Part shown: positions 45,081 to 53,460 of the stretch, in pieces | How positions within the stretch are numbered: the first letter of the stretch is position 1 | How the letters are laid out: every line of letters starts with the position of its first letter | NCBI GenBank assembly: GCA_903872075.1 | Contig: CAIQJF010000011.1 | Span: forward strand, 1 to 64,000 | Length of the DNA: 64,000 bases | Direction: 5' to 3' | From: an uncultured Caulobacteraceae bacterium | GTDB lineage: Bacteria > Pseudomonadota > Alphaproteobacteria > Caulobacterales > Caulobacteraceae | Notes under the pieces: generated by a model | What the model saw: the letters and a program-made list of their open reading frames with translations, nothing else | Database searches by the model: none | What the model was told of the DNA's origin: nothing | Position numbers and translations under genes: made by a program

Positions 45081-45902
45081 ATGCCGCTCAACGTGCTCGT
45101 CGTCACCAAGGGGCATCCCTACGACTACAACGGCTTCCACGGCATGTTCGATCAGAATCCGGATATCACGGCGACATGTGTGGAGCAGCCGGCCGCGCAG
45201 ATCATTCTGCGGCCGGAATACGTGGCCGCCTATGACGCGGTGGTATTCTACGACATGTGGGGCATCCCGACCGACCCGACCAGTTCGGCCAGCGCCACGC
45301 CTCCGCCTGAATATGTGAAAGCTATCGAGGCCCTGCTTGAGAACGGCAAAGGGCTTGTTCTGCTCAATCACGCCCTCGTCCAATGGCCCATGTGGCCGCT
45401 GTGGCGTGAGATTTCCGGAAATACCTTCCGCCTGACCGCCGGCGAGGTTGATGGCCGTCAGGTTCCAGGGTCGGGCTATCGCGGCGGCGGCGGCGAGCCG
45501 CATCGCAACGCCACTCACCGTCTGACGCCGGTCGATCCGTCGCACCCTGTCGTGGCCGGTCTGGAAGCCGGGTTCGAGATCTCCGACGAGCTCTATCTGC
45601 GCACCCCCCTGGCAAAGAGCCCGGACATCGTGCCGCTACTCAAGAGCGACTACGCCTTCACGCGCGCCAATTTCAACCCGCCGCCGCTGGCCCCCAAGAG
45701 TGAGCAGGACGGTTGGGACCATCCTGACGGCGACAACACCATCGTCTGGGCCAAGCGGACCCGGAACAGCCCGGTGGTGGCCAGCGAGGCGGGGGACGGC
45801 CCGGCCGCCTATAACAATCCCGCCTTCCGCCGCCTGCTGGACAACGCCATCAAGTGGGTGGCCTCCGACGCAGCCCACGCGTGGGCCAGGTCGCGATCGT
45901 GA
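45081..45902 (+). CDS. ThuA-like domain protein
   Basis: A 273-residue protein with the class I amidotransferase-like ThuA fold: LNVLVVTKGHPYDYNGFHGMF at the start, AYDAVVFYDMWG, then GKGLVLLNHALVQWP where amidotransferases have a nucleophile elbow, and SHPVVAGL and WAKRTRNSPVVAS. No Cys-His-Glu triad is evident. ThuA proteins are tied to trehalose and other polyol catabolism but lack a proven general reaction. GGGGAG lies ten bases before the ATG. The VOC gene follows after 13 bases, so the two are probably cotranscribed. Confidence 0.7.
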   Translation: MPLNVLVVTKGHPYDYNGFHGMFDQNPDITATCVEQPAAQIILRPEYVAAYDAVVFYDMWGIPTDPTSSASATPPPEYVKAIEALLENGKGLVLLNHALVQWPMWPLWREISGNTFRLTAGEVDGRQVPGSGYRGGGGEPHRNATHRLTPVDPSHPVVAGLEAGFEISDELYLRTPLAKSPDIVPLLKSDYAFTRANFNPPPLAPKSEQDGWDHPDGDNTIVWAKRTRNSPVVASEAGDGPAAYNNPAFRRLLDNAIKWVASDAAHAWARSRS

Positions 45903-45915
45903 TGGCGCAGCATCG

Positions 45916-46485
45916 ATGACCGCGCCCATCGGCTTGGCCCTTCCCCGCAAGCTGGCGGCTCTCGGGCCGATCATGCAGCTGGCGTTTGTGCCGACGGACT
46001 TCGACGCCGCCATCGCCTACTGGACCGGCAAGATGGGGGCGGGGCCGTTCTTCCTGTGGGAGCATATCGAGGTGGATCACCTCACCTTTCGGGGCGAAAC
46101 GGTCAGTCTCGACTTCTCCGTGGCGCTTGCCCAATGGGGGGATATCCAGATCGAGCTGATCCGCCAGGACAACGACGCTCCCTCGATCTACCGCGACTGG
46201 AACTCCAACGCCCTGCACCACATCCAGCTGGCGGTGGAAGACTACGCCGAGGCGCTGACCGCCTGCGAGGCCGCTGGTTTCGCCCTGGCCATGGACGGAA
46301 GGGGCCTGCTTGGGGCGCCTGATCTGCGCTTCGCCTATTGTGACCTGGGACCCTTCGGCCCGGCGGGGTTCGTGGAGTTCGCCTACCGGCCGCCCGGGGC
46401 CGCGGGGGCGCTCGATCGCATGAGCCGGATGAAGGAGGCCGCGCGCGACTGGGATGGCTCGGACCCGGTGCGCCCGCTGTTCTGA
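45916..46485 (+). CDS. VOC family protein (glyoxalase-like)
   Basis: A 189-residue vicinal-oxygen-chelate protein with paired beta-alpha-beta-beta-beta modules: LAFVPTDFDAAIAYWTGKMG, IQIELIRQDND, then NALHHIQLAVEDYAEALTAC and FVEFAYRP. Candidate metal ligands include the HH of ALHHIQL and late Glu residues. It resembles the VOC protein at 55691-56221 (shared GAGPFF and IELIRQ/IQLIQQ segments), so both may act on related intermediates. The start has a weak SD and may rely on coupling to the ThuA-like gene. Confidence 0.75.
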   Translation: MTAPIGLALPRKLAALGPIMQLAFVPTDFDAAIAYWTGKMGAGPFFLWEHIEVDHLTFRGETVSLDFSVALAQWGDIQIELIRQDNDAPSIYRDWNSNALHHIQLAVEDYAEALTACEAAGFALAMDGRGLLGAPDLRFAYCDLGPFGPAGFVEFAYRPPGAAGALDRMSRMKEAARDWDGSDPVRPLF

Positions 46486-46503
46486 CCGATCAGCGCCAAG
46501 GAT

Positions 46504-47886
46504 TTATCTCGCCGTGAAGAGCGCCGGGAGGCTCCAGCAGGCGTGCATTTCGCCCAGTCGCAGGGACCGCGGGCTTGGGGCGACGCCGGGCGCCAGGCGA
46601 ATATCTCCGAGGCGGTCCAGCAGCACGTTCGACGCAGTTACGGCGACATCGCGCGTCAGGGCATAGATCGAGCGCGGGCGATCCTCAGGCACGGCCGGAT
46701 ACTTCGTGGGCTTCCCCAATCCGAGCGCGATGCCGGCGGGCAGGCCATCTGCGCGGTACTGCCCACGGGGCTCCCGTGGACACAAATCTTTCCGCTCCAC
46801 ATGGAAGCGGTCAGGTTCGGAGAAGATTCGCGGATCGCGGTTTCCGGCGGCGCCCACGCAGATCACCAATGCGCCTTCCGGGATCAGCAGGCCGAACCGC
46901 TCCACCTCCTGGCGGGCGAAGCGCCGGGCGCTGAGCAAGGGAGCGGAGTGCCTCAGGGTTTCCAGCCAGGCAAACTTCACCAGCCGCCGGTCCGCCGCCA
47001 CCCGATGCAACTGATCGGGATGAGTCAACAGCAGCTGCCAGAGATTGGCCAGGCCGCCGTGGAGTGTTTCGTGGTCGGCTTCCAGCAGAGTCGTCACCAA
47101 ATCTTCGGCCGTGGCCGGGCCTCCTTCGAGATCGAGGCTGGCGATAGCGGAGATCAGGTCTTCGCCAGGGGTCACCCGCCGGGCCTCAAGCAAAGGACGA
47201 AGCTGGTCCGCCATCGCGCCCATGGCCTGAAGCCCGTCCCGCTCGGCCCGTGGGTCCCAGTCCCAGCCGCGTTGCATGGCGAACCAGTGGGCGGCGAACG
47301 CGTCGAAGTCGCCGGCCGGCAGATCCAGGATGCGCGCCAGGAGTTCCAGCGGATAGCGTGCGGCAAAGTCGAGGGCGAGATCGGCGCGTCCCGCGCCTGC
47401 AAAGCTGTCGATTACCGTCTGGGCGACGTCCGCGGCATGGCGATCCATGCCGCGCGCCTGGGCGACGATGACCGGCGCCTCCGACCTCAGATCGCGGCCA
47501 AACCCCTCCGCGCCATAGAACCACAGCTTCGACCGCGACTCGAAATTCGCCTCGTCGGTGAATACCGAGGTCACGTCGTCGTACCGCGTGATCCAATAGG
47601 CGTTGCCGATCCAGTCGCGGTAGCAGGGATAATTTTCCCGGAGAATTTCAAAGGCCGGATAGGGATCGCGGGCGAAGTCCGGCGACACCAGCCGCAGGGG
47701 ATTAAGCTTCTCGGTCGACTGGCGTACTCGCATGCGCTGGTGCACTTCGTAGGACCGATAGCCGGCCCCCTTGGTCACGGCGCGGCGGGCCACGGCGACG
47801 CCGTTTCGACCCAGGGTCAGCGTCCCGGCCCAAAGCGACGTCGTGTCGGAGGGGCCATCGCGGGCGACGGTGGGCGCGTCAGACAA
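46504..47886 (-). CDS. P450 homologue without the heme-ligating cysteine
   Basis: A 460-residue protein with clear P450 landmarks: an I-helix acid/Thr pair (A270-D-H-E273-T274), K-helix ExxR (Glu309-Arg312 in LETLRHSAP), and the meander NRDPRIFSEPDRFHVER. The heme loop is lost: where F-G-x-G-x-x-x-C-x-G is expected it reads LGLGKPTKYP (388-397), with Lys395 at the Cys position. Helix-L-like sequence VTASNVLLDRLGDIRLAPG follows in frame, so this is not a simple frameshift. It starts with TTG, with GGAG seven bases upstream inside the intact P450 gene that it overlaps by eight bases. Known Cys-less P450 homologues (EryCII, DesVIII) are helper proteins; a helper role here is inference. Confidence 0.85.
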   Translation of the reverse strand: MSDAPTVARDGPSDTTSLWAGTLTLGRNGVAVARRAVTKGAGYRSYEVHQRMRVRQSTEKLNPLRLVSPDFARDPYPAFEILRENYPCYRDWIGNAYWITRYDDVTSVFTDEANFESRSKLWFYGAEGFGRDLRSEAPVIVAQARGMDRHAADVAQTVIDSFAGAGRADLALDFAARYPLELLARILDLPAGDFDAFAAHWFAMQRGWDWDPRAERDGLQAMGAMADQLRPLLEARRVTPGEDLISAIASLDLEGGPATAEDLVTTLLEADHETLHGGLANLWQLLLTHPDQLHRVAADRRLVKFAWLETLRHSAPLLSARRFARQEVERFGLLIPEGALVICVGAAGNRDPRIFSEPDRFHVERKDLCPREPRGQYRADGLPAGIALGLGKPTKYPAVPEDRPRSIYALTRDVAVTASNVLLDRLGDIRLAPGVAPSPRSLRLGEMHACWSLPALFTAR

Positions 47887-49318
47887 GATCGTACTCCAGC
47901 CAGAGTTCGCGGGCCGCGCCGAGGCCGACTGGGGCGAGCGAGACCCCGTCGATATCCTTCGGCATGAGATCGACGCGGATGCGCGGGTTCTTCATCCGCC
48001 GGCTGAGCACCTTCGAGCCGATGGTGGCTTCCTGGTGGGCGATCCAGGCGCCCGGGCAGAGATGCGGGCCTACCCCGAACGCCATGTGGCTGTGACGGCC
48101 GTCGCTCGAATAACCGCTCCGCAACAGCTTGCCGCTGTAGAGATCGGGTCGAAAGACGTCGAACCGCTCCGGGTCCTTGAAAATCCGGTCGTCGTGGTTG
48201 GCCGAGACGTCGACCATGTTCATCAGTGAGCCGGCGGGCACGTGCTGGCCGTGCATGAGAAGGTCGAAGCTGTTGTGGCGGGGCTGCCCGCCGATCGGCG
48301 TGGAATGGCGCAGGGTCTCATGGAAGACCTTGTCCCAGTGGCTTTCGTCGCCCAGCACCGTCGTCGCCTGATCGGAATGCTGCAGCAGCAGATACCACAT
48401 GTTCATGATCGCGCCGCGCGTGGTCTCCCCGCCGCCGCCAACCACCAGGGCGATATTGGAGGTGATTTCCTCCGTAGACAGATAATCGCCGTCGATCTTG
48501 GTCTCGCAGAGCTTGGAGATGATGTCCTTGCCGACGATCTTCCCGTCACGGTCGTAGAGATAGGTCGGCCGCACCCGGCGTTCGTCGACCATGCCCTGAA
48601 CATAGTCCTCAAGGTCCTGTCGCGCCTCGAGCCCCATCTTCTGGGTTTCCGAACCGCCCAGGCCCGACATCATGGAATTGTACCAATAGTAGAATTGACC
48701 GCGCGCCTCGTCGGGGAAGCCCAGCACTCCGCAGACCACGGAGATCGGGAATTCGTTGGCGAAGGCCTTGCCGATCTCCACGGTGCGTTTGCCGCCCTCG
48801 TCGCGAACGACTTTCCCTTCCTTGGCCATTTGGTCCCAGCTGGTGATCCAGCTGTCAGCGAGGCGCTCGATGATCGGGATGCGGGCCTCCAGCGACTGTC
48901 CCACCAGATGCTGGCCGTAGAGATTGCGGCGGCGTTTGTGCTCAACGCCGCTGAGCTCGAGTTGGGTGTTGCCCAGGACGCCGCTTGAGGACCCCTTCGG
49001 GATGGTGTTGAAGCCCTCGTCGTCGAAATAGCAGCGGGTAATGTCTTCGTAGCGGGTGACGTAGTAGCAGTTGTGCAGCTTGTCTCTGAACACCGGGTAG
49101 TGATCCCGCATGATCCGGTAATAGGGATAGGGATTGCGGAAGAATTCCCGGGAATCGAAAATCCTGGGGTCCAGAAGTGGCGTGCCGTCGGGCGCATGAC
49201 CCATGTCGCAGGCCTGACCGACCGGCATCAGCGGGAAGTCCGCGGCGGAGCGAACCGGCTCGGCCGTCTCGCTGGTCATCCGCTCCAGCGTCTGGGCAAA
49301 CGGACAGGCTGTGGTCAT
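47879..49318 (-). CDS. Cytochrome P450
   Basis: A 479-residue soluble P450 with all canonical parts: I-helix GGGGETT (294-300), ExxR at 334-337 (HETLRHSTP), meander NHDDRIFKDPERFDVFRP, and heme loop FGVGPHLCPG with Cys421. Glu before Thr in the I-helix and the 40-residue N-terminal leader are slightly unusual. It should hydroxylate a hydrophobic substrate using electrons from a ferredoxin; one is encoded at 51282. GAGGAA precedes the ATG. Its 3' end overlaps the Cys-less homologue, suggesting equal synthesis of both. Confidence 0.94.
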   Translation of the reverse strand: MTTACPFAQTLERMTSETAEPVRSAADFPLMPVGQACDMGHAPDGTPLLDPRIFDSREFFRNPYPYYRIMRDHYPVFRDKLHNCYYVTRYEDITRCYFDDEGFNTIPKGSSSGVLGNTQLELSGVEHKRRRNLYGQHLVGQSLEARIPIIERLADSWITSWDQMAKEGKVVRDEGGKRTVEIGKAFANEFPISVVCGVLGFPDEARGQFYYWYNSMMSGLGGSETQKMGLEARQDLEDYVQGMVDERRVRPTYLYDRDGKIVGKDIISKLCETKIDGDYLSTEEITSNIALVVGGGGETTRGAIMNMWYLLLQHSDQATTVLGDESHWDKVFHETLRHSTPIGGQPRHNSFDLLMHGQHVPAGSLMNMVDVSANHDDRIFKDPERFDVFRPDLYSGKLLRSGYSSDGRHSHMAFGVGPHLCPGAWIAHQEATIGSKVLSRRMKNPRIRVDLMPKDIDGVSLAPVGLGAARELWLEYDLV

Positions 49319-49374
49319 GGGCGTTTCCTCGTCATCCGACCCTAGGCGCGGCGCCCTCGGCCGTCAAGAAACCG

Positions 49375-49385
49375 AAACGCGTCGT
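49375..49385 (-). promoter_or_regulatory. Operator-like motif upstream of P450 gene
   Basis: On the minus strand the site reads ACGACGCGTTTC, sharing ACGCGTTTC with the 41548 site. It lies 57-67 bases before the P450 start at 49318. Confidence 0.35.
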
Positions 49386-49436
49386 GGTTTTAGGTTGCTC
49401 TGGCGTCGCGCGGCGAGGGCAAGAGTCGGCGCGCGC

Positions 49437-50360
49437 CTATTCCGTCGGCTGGCCGACAGCGAGGCTCCACACGGGTTCCGGGGCGTCGGACCATGGCGGC
49501 GGACCGAAGTCTCGCAGCGGCTGGCCGGTGAAGTCGGCGCGTTCGCGCATGCGTACGTCCCAGCGTTTGCGCGGGCCCAGTTCGATCGTCTGGCCCGCCC
49601 AGATGCCTATATTCTCGCCTGTTCGCCCGTCCTTCATGAGGTCGATGAGCAGGCCGGCGATATCCGCCGGATCCATGAACCCGGCGATCACTTCCGGCGG
49701 CGGACCATCGGGGCCGCCCAGATGCGCCAGCTTGCCACCGGGCCTGAACAGGGCGCGCAGCATCTCCGTGTCCGTGGGCCCCATGCAGAGACTGTTCATG
49801 CGAATGTTGTGGGGCGCCAGCGCCTGGGCGCCGCCGTCGGTGAGTCCGTTCAGGGCCCACTTCGAGGCGTTGTACAGGTCGGTGTCGGGGGCGTTCACGC
49901 CGTCTCGCCGTTTGGGCAGCACGTAGTCGGTGCTGATATTGACGATATCTCCGCCGCCCGCGGCGATCATGTGCGGTACGGCGAGCCGACACATGACCAT
50001 CGCCGCCTTGACATTCACGTCCATCACCGCGTCAAAATCGGCGAGCGCCTTGTCCCAGGGGTCGGTGACCGGCGTCGAGCGCCAGACCGCGGCATTGTTC
50101 ACCAGAATGTCCAGGCGCCCGAAGCGCGCCGTCGTTGCGGCGACAAAGGATCGGCAGGCGGACACATCGGTGATGTCGAATGTCTGGCAGAGAACGTCGG
50201 CCCCCGTGGCGGCGATCGCCGACCCGACCGCCATGACGCCGGGCTGGATGTCGCAGATCGCAACCGCGGCCCCTTCCGCCGCCAGGCGTTCGGCGAAGGC
50301 CTGACCGAGGCCCTGAGCGGCGCCGGTGACAATGGCGGTCTTGCCGGAAAGGTAGGCCAT
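49437..50360 (-). CDS. SDR of the Thr-for-Ser subgroup with C-terminal extension
   Basis: A 307-residue SDR, about 40 residues longer than its relatives because of a tail after position 255 (ELGPRKRWDVRMRERADF onward). TGAAQGLG and VNNAAVWRS bind the cofactor. The active-site strand is NISTDYV, with Thr at the catalytic Ser site, a long loop follows, and YNASK carries Tyr and Lys. WKRW-rich tails of this kind may cover the active site or mediate contact with partners. It starts 18 bases after the preceding SDR stop on the same strand, so the two are cotranscribed, and it lies upstream of the P450 pair. Confidence 0.85.
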   Translation of the reverse strand: MAYLSGKTAIVTGAAQGLGQAFAERLAAEGAAVAICDIQPGVMAVGSAIAATGADVLCQTFDITDVSACRSFVAATTARFGRLDILVNNAAVWRSTPVTDPWDKALADFDAVMDVNVKAAMVMCRLAVPHMIAAGGGDIVNISTDYVLPKRRDGVNAPDTDLYNASKWALNGLTDGGAQALAPHNIRMNSLCMGPTDTEMLRALFRPGGKLAHLGGPDGPPPEVIAGFMDPADIAGLLIDLMKDGRTGENIGIWAGQTIELGPRKRWDVRMRERADFTGQPLRDFGPPPWSDAPEPVWSLAVGQPTE

Positions 50361-50378
50361 GAGAGCGTTCCTTTGGGT

Positions 50379-51182
50379 TCAGGCGGCGGCGGGTTCGGGT
50401 TTGGCGGCGGGGACTGGCTTGAGCTCAATTTCGAAGCCCACCCACACGCCGATGTTCTCGCCGGTCCTTCCGGCAGGTCCCTCGGCGATCAGTTGCATGG
50501 CCAGGTCGCAGACCGCCTCAGGTTTCATCCACCGGGCTTCCTCCTCGGGCGAGGGTGCGTTGTTGTGGAAGCCGCGCAGCATATGGGAGTCGGTGGCGCC
50601 CATGGAGAAGCTGTTCACGCGGATATGGTGGTCGGCCAGCGCCTTTGCCCAGGTCAGGGTCAGCCCGAGCACGCCCCATTTGGAGATGTCGTAAAGGTCC
50701 ATGCCCGACCCGCCGGCTGTGGGTCGCCCGGGGTGGGTGTGAACGTGATCGGTCGCTATATTGATGATCTGCCCGCCGCCTTGCGCGAGCATCACCGGGA
50801 TAACCGCGCGACCGAACAGATAGACTCCCTTGAGGTTCGTCCCGATCAGGACCTCATAGTCCTTCAAGGATTTGTCGAGATCGTCCTTTGCCCCGCCGCC
50901 GCGCCAGGTCCCGGCGTTGGCGATCAGGATATCGATGCGGCCGAACCCGGTCAGGACGCCATCCACGACCCGGCGCACATCCTCAGGGTTGGCGACATCC
51001 GCCACATAGCCCTCGGCGCGCACGCCGTGCCGACGGAGGGCCGCCGCGGTGTCGACCACCTCCGGGCGAATGTCGCACAGGACCACATCGCAGCCGGCGC
51101 GGGCCAGGGCCTCCGCGTAGCCGCGTCCCAATCCCACGGCTGCCCCGGTGACCAGGGCGACCTGTCCTTGCAGCCGAGCCAT
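50379..51182 (-). CDS. SDR of the Thr-for-Ser subgroup
   Basis: A 267-residue SDR: TGAAVGLGRG, IANAGTWRG (Ala replaces the first Asn of NNAG), NIATDHV with Thr in place of the catalytic Ser, a long loop (HTHPGRPTAGGSGMDL), and YDISK. Near-identical blocks are shared with the SDR at 44179-44979 (GRGYAEALA, LTLTWAKALA, RTGENIGVW), indicating duplication. AAAGGG lies before the ATG. An operator-like GAACGCGTTAC is 63-73 bases upstream. It heads a run through a second SDR to the two P450-type genes. Confidence 0.87.
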   Translation of the reverse strand: MARLQGQVALVTGAAVGLGRGYAEALARAGCDVVLCDIRPEVVDTAAALRRHGVRAEGYVADVANPEDVRRVVDGVLTGFGRIDILIANAGTWRGGGAKDDLDKSLKDYEVLIGTNLKGVYLFGRAVIPVMLAQGGGQIINIATDHVHTHPGRPTAGGSGMDLYDISKWGVLGLTLTWAKALADHHIRVNSFSMGATDSHMLRGFHNNAPSPEEEARWMKPEAVCDLAMQLIAEGPAGRTGENIGVWVGFEIELKPVPAAKPEPAAA

Positions 51183-51244
51183 CTCCTGCCCTTTCGCCGC
51201 GCGGCGCCGTTGTTTGGCGCCGGGTTTCCTCGTTACCAAATATA

Positions 51245-51255
51245 GAACGCGTTAC
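51245..51255 (+). promoter_or_regulatory. Operator-like motif upstream of SDR/P450 run
   Basis: GAACGCGTTAC lies 63-73 bases before the SDR start at 51182 and contains the AACGCGTT core. Its flanks (AGAACGCGTTACGCTT) closely resemble the 53396 site. Confidence 0.5.
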
Positions 51256-51281
51256 GCTTGAAATGGCAAGCCGCTGAAACG

Positions 51282-51566
51282 CTAAGGCGCCTTTCGCGCA
51301 TTGACCGCCGCGCGGGCGGCGGCTTTGTCCGTGAACCAGTCGGCGTTGATGCCGGCGTAGGGCGCTTCTTCGGCCGACAGGTCCTTTTCCTCGTAGATCG
51401 CCGCGACCGGACAGGCTTCCACGCAGACGGCACAATTGATGCACTCCGTCGGATGGATGTAACACATCCGGTCGTCGGCCTCGACGTAGATGCAGTCGAC
51501 CGGGCAGACCTCGATGCAGGACTGGTCCTTTACATCGATGCAGGCGCTGGCGATCACAAAGGCCAT
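51282..51566 (-). CDS. Seven-iron ferredoxin (FdxA type)
   Basis: A 94-residue ferredoxin. Cysteines 9, 17, 21 and 25 (SACIDVKDQSCIEVCPVDC) and 42, 45, 48 and 52 (ECINCAVCVEACP) follow the pattern of [3Fe-4S][4Fe-4S] ferredoxins, with a C-terminal tail of about 40 residues as in FdxA. It carries single electrons in the cytoplasm and may feed the P450s. It lies between two SDR genes on the same strand. No ferredoxin reductase is in the window. Confidence 0.92.
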   Translation of the reverse strand: MAFVIASACIDVKDQSCIEVCPVDCIYVEADDRMCYIHPTECINCAVCVEACPVAAIYEEKDLSAEEAPYAGINADWFTDKAAARAAVNARKAP

Positions 51567-51602
51567 GGGGGTTTTCTCGTCGGAGCGGGAGGCTCAGTCC
51601 AA

Positions 51603-51616
51603 AACAGAAGTCTGTT
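51603..51616. promoter_or_regulatory. Palindrome upstream of ferredoxin gene
   Basis: AACAGA and TCTGTT are perfect inverted arms around AG, 37-50 bases before the ferredoxin start. It is not the same word as the GAACGYGYT motif, so a different regulator or chance is possible. Confidence 0.4.
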
Positions 51617-51646
51617 CCGATTTCTATCGGCCGGGCGGACAGGGCG

Positions 51647-52414
51647 TCAAGCGCCGCCGGTGACGTACAGGCACTGGCCTGTGATCCAGCTCGCCGCCGG
51701 CGACGCGAGGAACACGGCGGCCGCGCCGATATCGGTCGGCGTTCCGTAGCGGCCGAGCGGAATGTTCAGCGCCTTCAGGAAAGCCGCCGCCCGTTCGTCG
51801 TCCAGGCGGATCGATTCGTCGAAGTTCTGGGTGCGGATCGGGCCCGGCGCGATGGCGTTGACCCGAATGGCGGGTGAGAGTTCCAGAGCGAGCGTCTGCG
51901 TGAGGCTGTTGACCGCCGCCTTGGCCGCCGCATAGGGGCCGTTCTTGATCTGGCCGCCGAAAGCCGCCCGGCTGGACGTGTTGATGATCGCCCCGCCCGC
52001 CGTCATGTGCCGGGCGCCTGCGACGGCGCCCGCCCAGACGGCCTTGAGATTGAGGTCGATCTGAGCGTCCCAGCGATCCTCGGATGTCCGGGTCAGATAG
52101 CGCGGCGTGGCGTCCGGCAGGCCGCCTGCGTTATTCACCCAGATGCTCAGCCGTCCGAAGTCCGCAGCCGCTGTGTCGGCCAGCTGTTCCACCTCGGAAA
52201 CGTCGGTGACGTCGGCGACATAGGCGTGAGCGCGCCGGCCGAGGGCGCGAATTTCGGCCGCCACGGACTCCACGTCGGCGCGAGACCGCGCCGCCACCGC
52301 CACATCCGCTCCGGCCTCCGCAAGCGCCAGTGCAATCCCGCGGCCGATTCCCTTGCCGCCGCCCGTGACGACGGCCACCTGACCGTCCAGGCTAAACAGA
52401 TCGAGCACGCTCAT
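51647..52414 (-). CDS. Short-chain dehydrogenase/reductase
   Basis: A 255-residue classical SDR: TGGGKGIG, VNNAGGLPD, catalytic Ser in NTSSRAAF, and YAAAK. The sequence is close to the SDR at 41633-42400 (shared DLNLKAVWAG, NGPYAAAKA, RVNAIAPGPI) and to that at 62365-63132, forming a second paralogous subgroup in the island. AAGGGAGG lies eight bases before the ATG. It is divergent from the TetR gene, a usual place for a regulated first gene. It should act on a hydroxyl or ketone of the island substrate. Confidence 0.9.
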   Translation of the reverse strand: MSVLDLFSLDGQVAVVTGGGKGIGRGIALALAEAGADVAVAARSRADVESVAAEIRALGRRAHAYVADVTDVSEVEQLADTAAADFGRLSIWVNNAGGLPDATPRYLTRTSEDRWDAQIDLNLKAVWAGAVAGARHMTAGGAIINTSSRAAFGGQIKNGPYAAAKAAVNSLTQTLALELSPAIRVNAIAPGPIRTQNFDESIRLDDERAAAFLKALNIPLGRYGTPTDIGAAAVFLASPAASWITGQCLYVTGGA

Positions 52415-52606
52415 GGCCGGGCCTCCCTTGTGTCGTGGCCGGGCTTTGGCGCCCGCCTTCTGGATCACGTTAGGGTTTCCGCGCCGCTCCGCCAAGACAA
52501 ACGACACAAGTGCGTGTTTCCACCGCGATGTTGCGGTAGATGGGAAATCGACCACACGGCCAACAGCGACTCGCGTGAAATTGCGACGGGTTTCAGAGTG
52601 ACGGAC

Positions 52607-53365
52607 ATGACGATAAGGACGCGCGCCAAAAGGGCGGTCGACGACACGGACGCGCCGTCCGTGGAAGCCGCGAGCACCGATGCGAATCCTCCGGCCCGAC
52701 TTCGACGGGGCCGGTATATCAGCGACTCGATTCTCGAACGCCGACGGCGAATGCTGGAAATCGCCAAGGAGATGATCGCTGAAGGTGGTCCCGACGGGTT
52801 CACCATCCGTGAGCTCGGCCGCAGGGCCAAGGTGTCCGTGACCACGATCTACGCCACCTACGGCGACAAGGAGGGGCTGATCGCCGCGGCGATCCAGGAT
52901 TATTACGACCGATTGCCGGTCGCCAGCGCCCCGGTCAGCTCCAGCCTGAACGGTGTTCTGAGGGCCACCGAGCTCGTCCGGGACGCGATCCTGGCGAACA
53001 AGCCCTACGCGCGGCAGTACGCGGAACTGTATTTCTCGACCGTCGATCCGCGTGTCTACAAGGCGATCCGCGATACAGCCAACGCCGCCGCCGGACAGAT
53101 GCCGTGGTTGCAGAAGGCCATGCGTGACGGCGATATCCTGCCTGGGCTCTCCCTGGAGTTCGTCAGCGCATTGCTGGCCAACCACCGGCTGATGGTGCTG
53201 CACGACTGGGCCCAGGGCCGGGTGAGCGATGAGGAATGGGCGACCGCCACCAGCCGATCGTTCCTGATCATGGCCAGGGGGGTCACACGCGGCGCGACTC
53301 AGGCGCGCGTCGAGGCCGAGCTGAAGAAGCTCCTGCGTTCCAGCGGCGGTGACCGGGCGATTTGA
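52607..53365 (+). CDS. TetR family transcriptional regulator
   Basis: A 252-residue repressor. The DNA-binding domain is at about 48-95: MLEIAKEMIAEGG, then FTIRELGRRAKVSVTTIY and YGDKEGLIAAA, with the TetR helix-turn-helix clearly visible. The C-terminal half is a helical ligand pocket. A 45-residue charged leader before the HTH is longer than usual; GTG 52598 is an alternative start. As the only regulator of the catabolic island in view, it is the first candidate to bind the repeated GAACGYGYT motif; this is inference. Confidence 0.9.
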   Translation: MTIRTRAKRAVDDTDAPSVEAASTDANPPARLRRGRYISDSILERRRRMLEIAKEMIAEGGPDGFTIRELGRRAKVSVTTIYATYGDKEGLIAAAIQDYYDRLPVASAPVSSSLNGVLRATELVRDAILANKPYARQYAELYFSTVDPRVYKAIRDTANAAAGQMPWLQKAMRDGDILPGLSLEFVSALLANHRLMVLHDWAQGRVSDEEWATATSRSFLIMARGVTRGATQARVEAELKKLLRSSGGDRAI

Positions 53366-53395
53366 TCGCGATAGCGGCCGGATTTTCCAAGTCTG

Positions 53396-53406
53396 GAACG
53401 CGTTGC
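53396..53406 (+). promoter_or_regulatory. Operator-like motif upstream of CMD gene
   Basis: GAACGCGTTGC lies 55-65 bases before the CMD gene start at 53461, containing the AACGCGTT core with flanks matching the 51245 site. Confidence 0.5.
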
Positions 53407-53460
53407 GTTTTGTTCGACCTCATGATTGTCTCGCCGCCAAACGGACAGGGAGACGATTGC

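Noticed and set aside
46504..47886. Possibility that the missing P450 cysteine comes from a frameshift
   Set aside because: Sequence on both sides of the heme loop aligns to P450s in the same frame, including the helix after the loop, so no frame change is needed.
49311..51245. 644-codon plus-strand frame opposite two SDR genes
   Set aside because: Repeats of shadow sequence from the paralogous SDRs; no independent homology.
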